A stretch of 55,662 nucleotides of DNA from Bacteroidaceae bacterium (GCA_017444485.1 JAFSWM010000010.1:1-55662), one strand, 5' to 3'; positions 36,087 through 45,138 are shown, counted from the first letter of the stretch. The notes: generated by a model from the sequence alone, not told the origin. Numbers and translations are program-made.

Positions 36087-37391
36087 ATGACGTATCCCGA
36101 GGCCGAAAAATACCTTTTTACCTCCGCACCGCTCTTCCAGCAGCACGGCAAGCAGGCCTATAAGCCCGGCTTGAACACCTCTGTGCGGCTTGATCAGCAC
36201 TTCGGTTGTCCCCACATGGCCTATAAGACCATACATGTGGGAGGAACGAATGGTAAGGGCTCGGTGGCGCATCTCTTGGCCGCAGTCCTTCAGACCCAGG
36301 GCTACAAGGTGGGGCTCTACACCTCTCCGCATCTCCTCTCGTTTCGTGAGCGCATCCGCGTGAATGGCGAGATGATTCCAGAAGAGCGCGTTGTTCGTTT
36401 CGTTGAGGAAGAGCGAGCCTTTTTCGAACCACTCCACCCCTCGTTCTTCGAACTTGCTACAGCCTTGGCGTTCCAGTATTTCAAGGAGTGCCACGTTGAG
36501 GTGGCCGTGGTCGAGGTGGGGCTTGGCGGACGCCTGGACTGCACCAACATCATCACGCCCGCGCTCAGCGTGATTACCAACGTGGGGCTTGACCATACCG
36601 ATTTGTTGGGTACTACCTTGCCCGCCATCGCGCGCGAGAAGGCTGGTATCTTCAAGCACGCTGTCCCAGTCGTGGTGGGCGAGGTGTTAGACGATACGGC
36701 GGGCGTGTTTCGTGCCACCGCCGAACTGGTGGGCGCTCCGCTCTTCTTTGCCCAACACGAAGGGGCGCTGCGCCACAGCGTGCCGGGCACGGCGCTTAAT
36801 ACCTATGAGAGCACAGACTACGGCACACTGAAGTGCCCCCTTACTGGCCTCTTGCAAGTGCGCAATACGCGCACCGTCCTGGCGGCTCTGCGCCATCTGC
36901 CGATGCATGTCAGCGCGGCGGCGGTGCGTTTGGGCTTTGAAGGAGTGTGCGCAACGACAGGACTTCGCGGACGCTGGGAACGACTCGCCATGAATCCCGA
37001 GGTGGTGTGCGACACAGGGCATAATGCCGACGCTTGGCGCTACCTGGGCGAACGCATCGCTGAAGAGGCCAAGCGCCGCACTGTACACATGGTGTTCGGT
37101 ATGTGCGCCGACAAAGATACTACAAGCGTCCTTTCCCTGCTGCCCAATGCTGCAACTTACTACTTCACTCAAGCCTCGGTGCACCGCGCCCTGCCAGCAA
37201 GCGACTTGAAGAACAAGGCCGCCAAAATGGGCTTGAAAGGCGAAGCCTTCCCCGATGTTCAGGCAGCATTCAAAGCTGCCCTGACAGCCGCCGCGCCCGA
37301 CGACCTGATCTTTGTGGGCGGAAGCACGTTTGTCGTGGCTGATGTGTTGCAAATGGCCGATACGATAGGCAACAATGAAACAATAGAATAA
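36087..37391 (+). CDS. folC: Folylpolyglutamate synthase/dihydrofolate synthase
   Basis: Adds glutamate to dihydropteroate and folates. 434 residues from the ATG at 36087 (MTYPEAEKYLF), the usual Mur-ligase-like length. Visible are the P-loop HVGGTNGKGSVAHLL (about 52-60), GLYTSPHLLSFRERI, VVEVGLGGRLDCTNI, SVITNVGLDHTDLLG and, in the C-terminal domain, CDTGHNADAWRYL and VFGMCADKDT. The frame is open upstream to 35829, but that part lacks similarity and precedes the promoter. Confidence 0.95.
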   Translation: MTYPEAEKYLFTSAPLFQQHGKQAYKPGLNTSVRLDQHFGCPHMAYKTIHVGGTNGKGSVAHLLAAVLQTQGYKVGLYTSPHLLSFRERIRVNGEMIPEERVVRFVEEERAFFEPLHPSFFELATALAFQYFKECHVEVAVVEVGLGGRLDCTNIITPALSVITNVGLDHTDLLGTTLPAIAREKAGIFKHAVPVVVGEVLDDTAGVFRATAELVGAPLFFAQHEGALRHSVPGTALNTYESTDYGTLKCPLTGLLQVRNTRTVLAALRHLPMHVSAAAVRLGFEGVCATTGLRGRWERLAMNPEVVCDTGHNADAWRYLGERIAEEAKRRTVHMVFGMCADKDTTSVLSLLPNAATYYFTQASVHRALPASDLKNKAAKMGLKGEAFPDVQAAFKAALTAAAPDDLIFVGGSTFVVADVLQMADTIGNNETIE

Positions 37392-37566
37392 GAAAACGCA
37401 ACTGATAAATCTCTTCATAACTATTGGGAATAGGGTAGAGTAGCGCGAAGCGGCGCCATCGCTCTGCTTCGCACCCCCAAAGGCGTTACCGGCCACCGAC
37501 GCCCCGCCAGTGCGGAAAAGCGTGGCCAAGGTACTCTTCATGTATAGGGTATTTAAGTAAATGGGT

Positions 37567-37594
37567 GAGACCGTCCTCGTGGCGGTCTCTTTTT
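37567..37594 (+). terminator. Intrinsic terminator downstream of folC
   Basis: A 7-bp stem gagaccg / cggtctc with a nine-base loop, followed by five T. It is 176 bases past the folC stop. Confidence 0.65.
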
Positions 37595-37733
37595 GTTGTC
37601 GGGAGGCGACGAGCCAATGCATAGCGTTTGCCACATGGCCAAAACGCTCCACGCCCCTGGCGTGCTTTCCAGACTTTTTTCAAAATATTCCGCTTTGCAA
37701 CCGCCGGTTTACAAAAATTGCCTTATTTTCGCG

Positions 37734-37742
37734 GTGTCTAAC
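37734..37742 (+). promoter_or_regulatory. Probable -7 element of serC
   Basis: TATTTTCGC, one mismatch from TAnnTTTGC, 38 bases before the serC ATG. Confidence 0.35.
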
Positions 37743-37780
37743 TATTAACAAATCCAACATTCATTTTATTCTTAACCTTT

Positions 37781-38842
37781 ATGAAGAAGTACAATTTCGG
37801 TGCGGGTCCTTCTATTCTCCCGCAAGAAGTGATGGCGGCTGTGGCAGATGCTTGCCGCGATTTCAATGGTCTCTCCCTGATGGAAATCAGCCACCGCAGC
37901 AAGGACTGGCAAGCCGTGATGGACGAGACCGAGGCACTGTTTAAGGAAGTGCTCGGCGTGCCCGAGGGCTACAGCGTCATCTTCCTCGGTGGCGGCGCAA
38001 GCCTGCAGTTCTGCATGGTGCCCTACAACCTCTTGGAGAAAAAAGCCGCCTACCTCAACACTGGCGTGTGGGCCAAGAAGGCACTCAAGGAGGCCAAGGC
38101 TTTCGGCGAAGTTGTGGAAGTGGCTTCCAGCGCGGACGCAAACTACACCTTCATCCCCAAGGATTTTGATATTCCCGCTGATGCCGACTATTTCCACATC
38201 ACCACCAACAACACCATCTATGGCACGGAAATCCGCAAGGACATCGACAGCCCCGTACCCCTCGTGGCCGATATGTCCAGCGACATCTTCAGCCGCCCGG
38301 TTGACGTGAGCAAGTACGGCATGATTTATGGCGGTGCACAGAAGAACCTCGCCATGGCCGGCGTGACTTTCGTTGTGGTGAAGAACGACCTGCTCGGCAA
38401 GGTGACGCGCCACATCCCCACCATGCTCGACTATCGCACACACATCGACAAGGGCTCTATGTTCAACACGCCCCCCGTTGTGCCCATCTACAGCGCGTAC
38501 AAGAACCTGCAGTGGATCAAGAAGACCGGTGGCACAGAGGCCATGCAGAAGCGTGCCGAAGCGCGTGCCGAACTGCTCTATGGCGAGATAGACCGCAACC
38601 GCCTCTTTGTAGGCACTGCCCGCGAGGAAGACCGCTCGCTGATGAACATCTGCTTCGTTCTCAAAGAGGAGTATAAGGAACTCGAAAAGGACTTCTTCGA
38701 CTTCGCCACCGCACGCGGCATGGTGGGCATCAAAGGCCACCGCAGCGTAGGCGGCTTCCGCGCAAGTTGCTACAACGCCATGGAAATCGACGGCGTGCAG
38801 GCTCTTGTGGATTGCATGAAAGAATACGAGAAGAACCATTGA
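37781..38842 (+). CDS. serC: Phosphoserine aminotransferase
   Basis: Second step of serine synthesis (3-phosphohydroxypyruvate to phosphoserine), also used in vitamin B6 synthesis. 353 residues. Signatures are [13 protein letters not shown] (N-terminus), [47 protein letters not shown] and the PLP lysine in [14 protein letters not shown] (about 188). The last residue, His, and the TGA stop are read from the first unit of the repeat array that follows. serA lies downstream past a small inserted gene; serB is not in the window. Confidence 0.97.
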   Translation: MKKYNFGAGPSILPQEVMAAVADACRDFNGLSLMEISHRSKDWQAVMDETEALFKEVLGVPEGYSVIFLGGGASLQFCMVPYNLLEKKAAYLNTGVWAKKALKEAKAFGEVVEVASSADANYTFIPKDFDIPADADYFHITTNNTIYGTEIRKDIDSPVPLVADMSSDIFSRPVDVSKYGMIYGGAQKNLAMAGVTFVVVKNDLLGKVTRHIPTMLDYRTHIDKGSMFNTPPVVPIYSAYKNLQWIKKTGGTEAMQKRAEARAELLYGEIDRNRLFVGTAREEDRSLMNICFVLKEEYKELEKDFFDFATARGMVGIKGHRSVGGFRASCYNAMEIDGVQALVDCMKEYEKNH

Positions 38843-38873
38843 CCATTGAACGTTGACCATTGACCATTGAACG
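38837..38873. repeat. CAATGNT array, left arm around the four-helix gene
   Basis: Five units read as cattgac/cattgaa. Bases 38844-38867 are complementary to 39242-39265 at 22 of 24 positions. Confidence 0.88.
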
Positions 38874-38882
38874 CTCAGGAAC

Positions 38883-39242
38883 ATGGGACAAGACAATCAG
38901 ATACAAATTGAGAGCAAGAAATTCGCTCTGCGAATAATAAAGCTCTATAAGTATCTGAAGGAAGAAAAAAAGATCTACTCCCTGTCCAAGCAATTACTGC
39001 GCAGTGGCACGAGCATCGGTGCTAATGTTCGTGAGAGTGTCAATGCTCAAAGTCGGTTGGACTTCATAAACAAATTGAATATCGCATTAAAAGAAGCAAA
39101 CGAAACAGAATATTGGCTTGAATTGCTGCATGAATCGGGTTGTTTGAGTGAAACCGAGTTCTCTTCAATCTATAACGACTGCGGAAAGATTGTAGCAACT
39201 CTGACCAAAATCATCAAGACTACAAAATTGTCGCTGATGTAA
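38883..39242 (+). CDS. Four-helix bundle protein (23S rRNA intervening-sequence family)
   Basis: 119 residues, mainly helical and without a signal peptide. The pattern LKEEKKIYSLSKQLLRSGTSIGANVRES (in part about residues 22-50) and FINKLNIALKEANETEYWLELL is the hallmark of the S23/IVS-encoded family, found in 23S rRNA intervening sequences and as free genes, related in fold to the diversity-generating retroelement accessory protein Avd. Its function is unknown. The gene is clearly AT-richer than serC and serA on either side, and is enclosed by complementary CAATGNT arrays; its TAA stop touches the right arm. This looks like a mobile insertion into the serine operon. Confidence 0.9.
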   Translation: MGQDNQIQIESKKFALRIIKLYKYLKEEKKIYSLSKQLLRSGTSIGANVRESVNAQSRLDFINKLNIALKEANETEYWLELLHESGCLSETEFSSIYNDCGKIVATLTKIIKTTKLSLM

Positions 39243-39271
39243 TGGTCAATGGTCAATGTTCAATTTTCAAT
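39242..39271. repeat. CAATGNT array, right arm around the four-helix gene
   Basis: Four units in the orientation opposite to 38837-38873, ending eight bases before the serA ATG. Confidence 0.88.
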
Positions 39272-39278
39272 CATTAAA

Positions 39279-40199
39279 ATGAAAGTTTTAGTTGCAACCC
39301 AGAAGCCCTTCGCGCCCGTGGCCGTTGAGGGCATCAAAGACATCGTCATCGGGGCAGGCCATGAGTTCGCCCTGATAGAGAAATATGAAGAAAAGGCAGA
39401 ACTGCTCGCAGCCGTGAAAGACGCCAACGCCCTGATTATACGCAGCGACAAAGTGGACGCCGAGGTGATGGACGCAGCGCCTGCACTGAAAATCGTGGTG
39501 CGCGCCGGTGCCGGCTTCGACAACGTGGACTGCGCTGCAGCCACCGAGCGTGGCATTGTCGTGATGAACACCCCCGGACAGAACTCCAACGCTGTGGCCG
39601 AACTCGTCTTTGGCATGCTCCTTTTCGCCGTGCGCAACCGCTTCAATGGTAAGGCAGGCACGGAGTTGAAAGGCAAGCGCCTCGGACTGCTCGCCTTCGG
39701 CAACGTGCCGCAGAACGTGGCACGTATCGCTAAGGGCTTCGGCATGGAAATCTCCGCTTACGACGCTTATTGCCCCGCCGAGGTTTTCACCCGCGAGAAC
39801 GTGAAGCAGGTGATGTCGCCCGCCGAACTGTTCCAGACCTGCGACGTCGTTTCGCTCCATATCCCCAGCACGCCCGAGACGCGCCAGAGCATCAACGCTG
39901 CCCTCATTGGCTCTATGCCCAAGGGTGGCATCCTGGTGAACACTGCGCGCCAAGACGTCATCAACGAGCCCGAACTCATCGCCACCATGCAAGAGCGCAC
40001 CGACCTGCGCTACCTCTCTGACCTGCAACTGGCAGCGCACGACGAAGGCCTCGAGAAACTTGGCGACCGCTACTTTGCCACGCCGAAGAAGATGGGTGCA
40101 CAGACCGCCGAAGCCAATATCAACGCTGGCCTGGCCGCTGCCAACCAGATCTGCGGCTTCTTCAAGGACGGCTGCACAAGGTTCCAAGTCAATAAATAA
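39279..40199 (+). CDS. serA: D-3-phosphoglycerate dehydrogenase, short form
   Basis: First step of serine synthesis. 306 residues from the ATG at 39279 (MKVLVATQ), without the C-terminal ACT regulatory domain. The 2-hydroxyacid dehydrogenase fold shows VVRAGAGFDNVDCAAATERGI (in part), NTPGQNSNAVAELVFGML, the NAD-binding turn LGLLAFGNVPQNVARIA (about 137-153), VSLHIPSTPETRQSI and VNTARQDVINEPEL. The turn reads A-F-G-N-V-P where G-x-G-x-x-G is usual. serC lies upstream, and the DUF1015 gene follows after 12 bases, an arrangement common in Bacteroidota and Clostridia. Confidence 0.94.
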   Translation: MKVLVATQKPFAPVAVEGIKDIVIGAGHEFALIEKYEEKAELLAAVKDANALIIRSDKVDAEVMDAAPALKIVVRAGAGFDNVDCAAATERGIVVMNTPGQNSNAVAELVFGMLLFAVRNRFNGKAGTELKGKRLGLLAFGNVPQNVARIAKGFGMEISAYDAYCPAEVFTRENVKQVMSPAELFQTCDVVSLHIPSTPETRQSINAALIGSMPKGGILVNTARQDVINEPELIATMQERTDLRYLSDLQLAAHDEGLEKLGDRYFATPKKMGAQTAEANINAGLAAANQICGFFKDGCTRFQVNK

Positions 40200-40211
40200 G
40201 CCCGCACACAC

Positions 40212-41459
40212 ATGGCAACCATCAAACCATTCAAGGGGCTGCGTCCGCCGCGCGAGTTGGTGGAACGCATTGAGAGCCGTCCCTACGACGTCCTCGAAAG
40301 CGACGAAGCACGCGCAGAGGCCGGTGACAACGAGATGTCGCTCTACCACATCATCAAACCCGAGATAGACTTCCCCGAAGGTACCAGCGAGTACGACCCT
40401 CGCGTCTATGAAAAGGCGGCAGAGAACTTCCAAAAGTTTCAGGACAAGGGCTGGCTCGTGCAGGACGACAAGGAGATGTACTACATCTATGCCCAGACCA
40501 TGCAGGGCAAGACGCAGTATGGCCTCGTCATAGGTGCACACACCAAGGACTATCAGAGCGGCCTCATCAAGAAGCACGAACTGACACGTCGCGACAAGGA
40601 AGAGGATCGCATGAAGCATGTGCGTGTGAACAACGCCAACATTGAGCCCGTCTTCTTCGCCTATCCCGACAACGCGGTACTCGATGCGCTCATCATGCGC
40701 TATGCCGCCACCGAACCGGAGTACGACTTCATCGCCCCCATCGATGGCTTCGGCCATAAGTTCTGGCTCGTGGCCGACGATGCCGACATCGCTCTCATCA
40801 CAGAGGAGTTTGCCAAGATGCCGGCACTCTACATCGCTGACGGCCACCATCGCAGCGCCGCCGCAGCCCTCGTGGGTGCGGAGAAGGCCGCGCAAAATCC
40901 GCACAACAAAGGCACCGAGGAGTACAACTACTTCATGGCCGTGGCTTTCCAAGCCTCACAACTCACCATACTGGACTACAACCGTGTGGTGCGCGACTTG
41001 AACGGCATGACCAGCAGCGAGTTCCTCAAAGCGCTGGAGAAAAACTTCATCGTCGTCGACAAAGGGACCGACGAGTATCGCCCCGCAAGGGCACACGAGT
41101 TCTCGCTCTATCTTGAAGGGCGCTGGTACAGCCTCACCGCCAAGCCCGGCACCTTCAAGGAGGACGACCCCATCGGCGTGCTCGACGTGGATATCTCCAG
41201 CCGCCTCATCCTCGACGAACTGCTCGGCATCAAGGACCTGCGCAGCGACAAACGCATTGACTTCGTGGGCGGGCTGCGCGGCTTGGGCGAACTGAAACGA
41301 CGCGTGGACAGCGGCGAGATGAAGATGGCCCTCGCCCTCTATCCCGTCACGATGCGCCAGATCATGGACATCGCCGACAGCGGGAACATCATGCCGCCCA
41401 AGGCCACGTGGTTTGAGCCCAAACTGCGTAGCGGCCTCGTCATCCACAAACTCTCCTAA
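40212..41459 (+). CDS. DUF1015 family protein
   Basis: 415 residues, cytoplasmic. The family begins IKPFKGLRPPRELVERIESRPYD and has the conserved YIADGHHRSAAA (about residue 213-224) and YNYFMAVAFQASQLTILDYNRVV (in part), a ParB/sulfiredoxin-like nucleotide-binding motif. Members regularly sit next to serA and serC, and have been linked to serine metabolism through serine kinase-like activity in related proteins. It is tightly coupled to serA here. The precise reaction in this organism is not shown by sequence. Confidence 0.92.
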   Translation: MATIKPFKGLRPPRELVERIESRPYDVLESDEARAEAGDNEMSLYHIIKPEIDFPEGTSEYDPRVYEKAAENFQKFQDKGWLVQDDKEMYYIYAQTMQGKTQYGLVIGAHTKDYQSGLIKKHELTRRDKEEDRMKHVRVNNANIEPVFFAYPDNAVLDALIMRYAATEPEYDFIAPIDGFGHKFWLVADDADIALITEEFAKMPALYIADGHHRSAAAALVGAEKAAQNPHNKGTEEYNYFMAVAFQASQLTILDYNRVVRDLNGMTSSEFLKALEKNFIVVDKGTDEYRPARAHEFSLYLEGRWYSLTAKPGTFKEDDPIGVLDVDISSRLILDELLGIKDLRSDKRIDFVGGLRGLGELKRRVDSGEMKMALALYPVTMRQIMDIADSGNIMPPKATWFEPKLRSGLVIHKLS

Positions 41460-41495
41460 CGCACAATCATCCTAACGATTAACGCAAAAGCCAGT

Positions 41496-41990
41496 ATGAA
41501 GAAAGTCATCATCGCCGTATTGGCCGCCTTGTTGCTATTCCCCATGGCGGCAGACGCACAGCGAAACAGGAGAACGCCGGCAAGACGGCAGACCACCCAG
41601 TCGGGCCTCACGGCGCTTGAACGCAAGGTGGTGGGCAAGCATATGCTCTCCCTGCAATGGATTTCCTGGGAGTATTTCGGCACTTGCACCATCACTAAGC
41701 AAGCCGACGGCACGCTTCGCTGCAAAGGCGAGCAACTCTCGCGTGGCGACGACTCGCACATCGGCGACTACCTCAAGATTGATGGCACGGTGCGCATCGT
41801 CTCTGCCCTCGAACTGGAGTTCACAGGCACTATTCGCACCAAGATCTACCACATCAACGGGGGCGAGGAAGTTCTGCGCGAAGGCACGTTTACCTTCCTC
41901 TCCACCAATGGCCGCAAATACTGGCGGCTGCAACAGATGAAGAACCCTGCAGACGAATGCACGGACTACGTCGACATCTATTTTAAGTAA
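41496..41990 (+). CDS. Small secreted protein of unknown function
   Basis: 164 residues with a signal peptide (MKKVIIAVLAALLLFPMAADAQ). The mature part starts with an Arg/Thr-rich stretch (RNRRTPARRQTT), then a single beta-rich domain (HMLSLQWISWEYFGTCTIT, ALELEFTGTIRTKIY, GTFTFLSTNGRKYWRLQ) that resembles a lipocalin-like or DUF-type barrel. I do not know the family. It follows the DUF1015 gene by 36 bases and may be co-transcribed. Confidence 0.7.
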   Translation: MKKVIIAVLAALLLFPMAADAQRNRRTPARRQTTQSGLTALERKVVGKHMLSLQWISWEYFGTCTITKQADGTLRCKGEQLSRGDDSHIGDYLKIDGTVRIVSALELEFTGTIRTKIYHINGGEEVLREGTFTFLSTNGRKYWRLQQMKNPADECTDYVDIYFK

Positions 41991-42002
41991 CTTAAGTTTC
42001 TG

Positions 42003-42151
42003 AAGTTATGATGTGGAGTTAAGAATGGAGTTATGAAGGGGAGTTATAACGAGCCTATACTTTATCGTGCACCAATTTTACCCCTACGCTGAAAAAGTAA
42101 CGGCCCTTTATAACTACCCAATTAACTTCTTTCTATAACTTCCTAAACTTG
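42003..42151. repeat. GGAGTTA inverted-pair array upstream of gdhA
   Basis: Left arm 42003-42050 holds ggagtta units every 12-13 bp. The right arm 42109-42151 holds the inverted units (ttataact, aattaact, tataactt). The arms are imperfectly complementary. The same unit type starts the window at position 1. The right arm ends about 20 bases before the gdhA ATG. Confidence 0.7.
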
Positions 42152-42170
42152 AATGAAGTAACCCTTAACC

Positions 42171-43505
42171 ATGCAAACAGATAAAATCCTAGCCTCGCTT
42201 GAGGCTAAGCACCCGGGCGAGAAGGAATTCCTGCAAGCCGTCCGAGAGGTGCTACTCTCCATTGAGGACGTGTATAACGAACACCCAGAGTTTGAGCGCG
42301 CCAAACTCATTGAGCGCCTCGTGGAGCCCGACCGTATCATCACTTTCCGTGTTCCCTGGACCGACGACAAGGGCGAGGTACACGTGAACATCGGCTACCG
42401 CGTGCAGTTCAACAACGCCATTGGCCCCTACAAGGGAGGCATACGCTTCCACCCCAGTGTGAACCTGAGCATCCTCAAGTTCCTCGGATTTGAACAGACC
42501 TTCAAGAACGCGCTTACCACGCTGCCCATGGGCGGTGCGAAAGGGGGTAGCGACTTCGCGCCCCGCGGCAGGAGCGATGCAGAAATCATGCGTTTCTGTC
42601 AAGCCTTCATGCTTGAACTGTGGCGCAACATTGGTCCCGACATGGACGTACCCGCTGGCGACATCGGTGTGGGCGGACGCGAAGTGGGCTACCTCTTCGG
42701 TATGTACAAGAAACTGGCACGCGAACACACCGGCACGCTCACCGGCAAGGACCTCGCCTTCGGTGGTAGCATCCTGCGCCCCGAGGCTACCGGCTTCGGC
42801 GCGCTCTACTTCGTGGAGCAGATGCTTGCCGACATCGGGCAGGACATCAAGGGCAAGACCGTGGCCGTTAGTGGCTTCGGTAATGTGGCATGGGGCGCTG
42901 TGACCAAGGCCACCGAACTCGGTGCAAAAGTCGTCACCCTCAGCGGTCCCGATGGCTACGTTTACGACCCGCAAGGGGTGAGCGGCGAGAAGATTGACTA
43001 CTTGCTCGATCTGCGTCTGAGCGGTGAGGACATCGTGGAGCCCTATGCCGAGCGTTATCCTGAGGCAACCTTCTTCCCCGGCAAGAAGCCCTGGGAACAA
43101 AAGGTAGATATCGCGCTGCCCTGCGCTACTCAGAATGAACTGGACGAGGCCGATGCCAAGCAACTTGTAGATAACGGCGTGATGCTTGTGGCCGAAGTCA
43201 GCAACATGGGATGCACCGCCGAGGCCGTGGACTACTTCATTGCTCAGCGCACGCCTTTTGCTCCTGGCAAGGCCGTGAACAGCGGTGGCGTGGCGACCAG
43301 CGGTCTCGAGATGACACAGAATGCCATGCACATCTCGTGGAGCGCGGAGGAGGTGGACGACCGCTTGCACCGCATCATGCACGACGTGCATGCCCAATGC
43401 CTGAAGTATGGTCGCGAGACCGACTATATAAACTACGTCAAGGGTGCTAACATCGCCGGCTTCATGAAAGTGGCACATGCCATGATGGGCCAGGGCGTCA
43501 TCTGA
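42171..43505 (+). CDS. gdhA: NADP-type glutamate dehydrogenase
   Basis: Reductive amination of 2-oxoglutarate for ammonia assimilation. 444 residues, the hexameric bacterial length. Visible are FRVPWTDDKGEVHVN, GPYKGGIRFHPSVNLSILKFLGFEQ (in part), PMGGAKGGSDFAPRG (catalytic lysine region, about 120-135), PAGDIGVGGREVGYL, the Rossmann turn VAVSGFGNVAWGA and NSGGVATSGLEMTQNA. The stop codon TGA is directly continuous with the following TTGACCA array. Cofactor choice (NADP) is inferred from family resemblance. Confidence 0.96.
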   Translation: MQTDKILASLEAKHPGEKEFLQAVREVLLSIEDVYNEHPEFERAKLIERLVEPDRIITFRVPWTDDKGEVHVNIGYRVQFNNAIGPYKGGIRFHPSVNLSILKFLGFEQTFKNALTTLPMGGAKGGSDFAPRGRSDAEIMRFCQAFMLELWRNIGPDMDVPAGDIGVGGREVGYLFGMYKKLAREHTGTLTGKDLAFGGSILRPEATGFGALYFVEQMLADIGQDIKGKTVAVSGFGNVAWGAVTKATELGAKVVTLSGPDGYVYDPQGVSGEKIDYLLDLRLSGEDIVEPYAERYPEATFFPGKKPWEQKVDIALPCATQNELDEADAKQLVDNGVMLVAEVSNMGCTAEAVDYFIAQRTPFAPGKAVNSGGVATSGLEMTQNAMHISWSAEEVDDRLHRIMHDVHAQCLKYGRETDYINYVKGANIAGFMKVAHAMMGQGVI

Positions 43506-43563
43506 CCATTGACCGTTGACCATTGACCATTGACCGTTGACCATTGACCATTGACCGTTGACC
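43503..43563. repeat. CAATGNT array abutting gdhA stop
   Basis: Eight or nine units tgaccat/tgaccgt, the first sharing its TGA with the gdhA stop codon. Confidence 0.9.
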
Positions 43564-43706
43564 ATTAGCAATCGTCAGCCCGCCTATTGCAAGGGTTGGG
43601 AGCGCAGGCGTCCCCGCCCGCCGAAGCGCTGAAAGCAAAACCCGCGGGCGAGACGCCCGCGCTCCTAGGTAGGCAAAACCCTTTGCAGCCGGTATTGGTA
43701 ATGGTC
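43564..43706. repeat. GC-rich core element, complete copy A
   Basis: Runs from agcaatcgtcagcccgccta to the core end ggtattggtaatgg. It contains two GC-rich imperfect palindromes (gcgtccccgcccgc and gcgggcgagacgcccgc) facing each other around gaagcgctgaaagcaaaac. It is the inverted, nearly identical twin of 45303-45443. Confidence 0.9.
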
Positions 43707-43746
43707 AATGTTCAATGTTCAATGTTCAATCATCAACGGTCAATCA
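43703..43746. repeat. CAATGNT array at the ATPase gene end
   Basis: About six units (caatggt, caatgtt, caacggt). The stop codon of the ATPase gene (minus strand TGA, 43744-43746) lies in it. Confidence 0.88.
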
Positions 43747-45105
43747 AAAGAAAAGTGCGTCATCTGTCAGAAGCAGGTTTGCCTCCATGAATGTCACGAA
43801 ATAGACCGGCATATAAGTTACTGCACCATCTTGGTGAATCTCTCGTTCATTAGAGACAACAATACCTGTGCTGATATTATAGTCAGGAATTTTTAGCAGA
43901 TTGTTGAGCGCGCTGTGGACGGTGTAATCTTTCCCAGACTTGACCTCTATAGGGCATACGCTCATTGCTGTGTAGTCATCTATAAGGAAATCTACCTCGC
44001 CTTGCTTACGATTGTCGTAGTAGAATAGTTTATGCCCATGAGCGCGAAGTTCTTGTGCTACAACACTCTCGTAAACAGAGCCAAGATTGATGCTTCTGAC
44101 ATCATCGAGAATAGGACGTATGTTGTGCCGATAAAGCAGATTGGTCAGTAGCCCCACATCGTTCATGTAGAGTTTCAGTAAATTCTTTTTAAGGGACTCG
44201 CTCAGCGGGAAACGAGGGTTGGACACGGCGTGCACATCCAACGAAATGCCAGAAGAAAAGAGATACTCAAATTCCTCTTGATACTTTGCAAAGCGATCCC
44301 CCTCTTTTCCTCGTATTTCTTGGGCCACAATGCGTTTCTTTTTGTTTTCCATCTGCGAGGGTATCATTTCGTATATGCGACGAATGAGCAGTTTCTTATT
44401 ATGCTCAGTTTCGTATTTAGAAGCGTCGGTGGCGTACAGGCTGCGGATATTATCTTGCACCTCGCGCACTCTTACAATGTTGTGGGTGTCAAGGTAGGTG
44501 TTGACTGCATCGGGCATGCCACCTACCAGCAAATAGCGGCGAAATAAATCCAGCACATGCTTATGGTGCTCCTCGGTCAGACTCCTGCGATTCTCATACG
44601 CACATCGCAACATTGCTGTCGCTTCGTGCCCAAAACCATTGGCAATAAGGAATTCTTCAAAATCTAATTGGAACATCTCCTTGCGGATGATGCTCCCAAC
44701 GGGAATGGAGGTTGTGTCTTGGAGTGTGATGCCGAGCAGACTTCCGCAGGCAATGAAGCGATACCTGCCGTCTTCGCGCAGGAACTTCAACATTGTTAGA
44801 TATTGCGGATAGTGCTGGACTTCATCAAGGAAAACCAACGTGTTTTCATGGTTTGAAAGCTTGCCACCGGCAACCATGCTGAGGGTCAGGTAGAAATCTT
44901 CTTTCTTATGGATGTGCTTAAACAACTGTTCCCCTTCATCGTCTTCCACAAAGTTTATCTCCACATAGTTTGTGAAGAGACGTTTGCCCACTTCGCGAAT
45001 ACTGAATGACTTGCCCACTTGCCGCGCTCCTTCAACTATCAAGATCTTGTCTGTGTCCGACTTCAAATAGTCCTCTATATACGCTGTAATTTTCCTGTAC
45101 AACAT
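43744..45105 (-). CDS. AAA_14/DUF4143 ATPase
   Basis: 453 residues. Residues about 18-150 are a P-loop ATPase with Walker A GARQVGKS (26-33) and Walker B NTLVFLDEVQHYP (about 90-100). A sensor and lid region follows. The C-terminal DUF4143 (about 210-400) ends in an EVDFLID / IEVKSGKDYT pattern, matching a PD-(D/E)xK nuclease-like fold. The family is widespread in Bacteroidota, often in variable regions, with unproven function. The gene is AT-richer than its neighbours, has its own promoter, and lies between inverted copies of a 140-bp repeat. All this suggests acquisition from elsewhere. Confidence 0.9.
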   Translation of the reverse strand: MLYRKITAYIEDYLKSDTDKILIVEGARQVGKSFSIREVGKRLFTNYVEINFVEDDEGEQLFKHIHKKEDFYLTLSMVAGGKLSNHENTLVFLDEVQHYPQYLTMLKFLREDGRYRFIACGSLLGITLQDTTSIPVGSIIRKEMFQLDFEEFLIANGFGHEATAMLRCAYENRRSLTEEHHKHVLDLFRRYLLVGGMPDAVNTYLDTHNIVRVREVQDNIRSLYATDASKYETEHNKKLLIRRIYEMIPSQMENKKKRIVAQEIRGKEGDRFAKYQEEFEYLFSSGISLDVHAVSNPRFPLSESLKKNLLKLYMNDVGLLTNLLYRHNIRPILDDVRSINLGSVYESVVAQELRAHGHKLFYYDNRKQGEVDFLIDDYTAMSVCPIEVKSGKDYTVHSALNNLLKIPDYNISTGIVVSNEREIHQDGAVTYMPVYFVTFMEANLLLTDDALFF

Positions 45106-45138
45106 GTCTTAATACACTTTTCAATGGTTTTTGTTGCC

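Larger units (their letters stand above)
37392..37780. other. Intergenic region between folC and serC
   Basis: Holds the hairpin terminator at 37567 and a probable serC -7 element. 37430-37560 is GC-rich and carries a small inverted pair (gcgaagc / gcttcgc, 37452-37475). No gene is seen. Confidence 0.5.
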
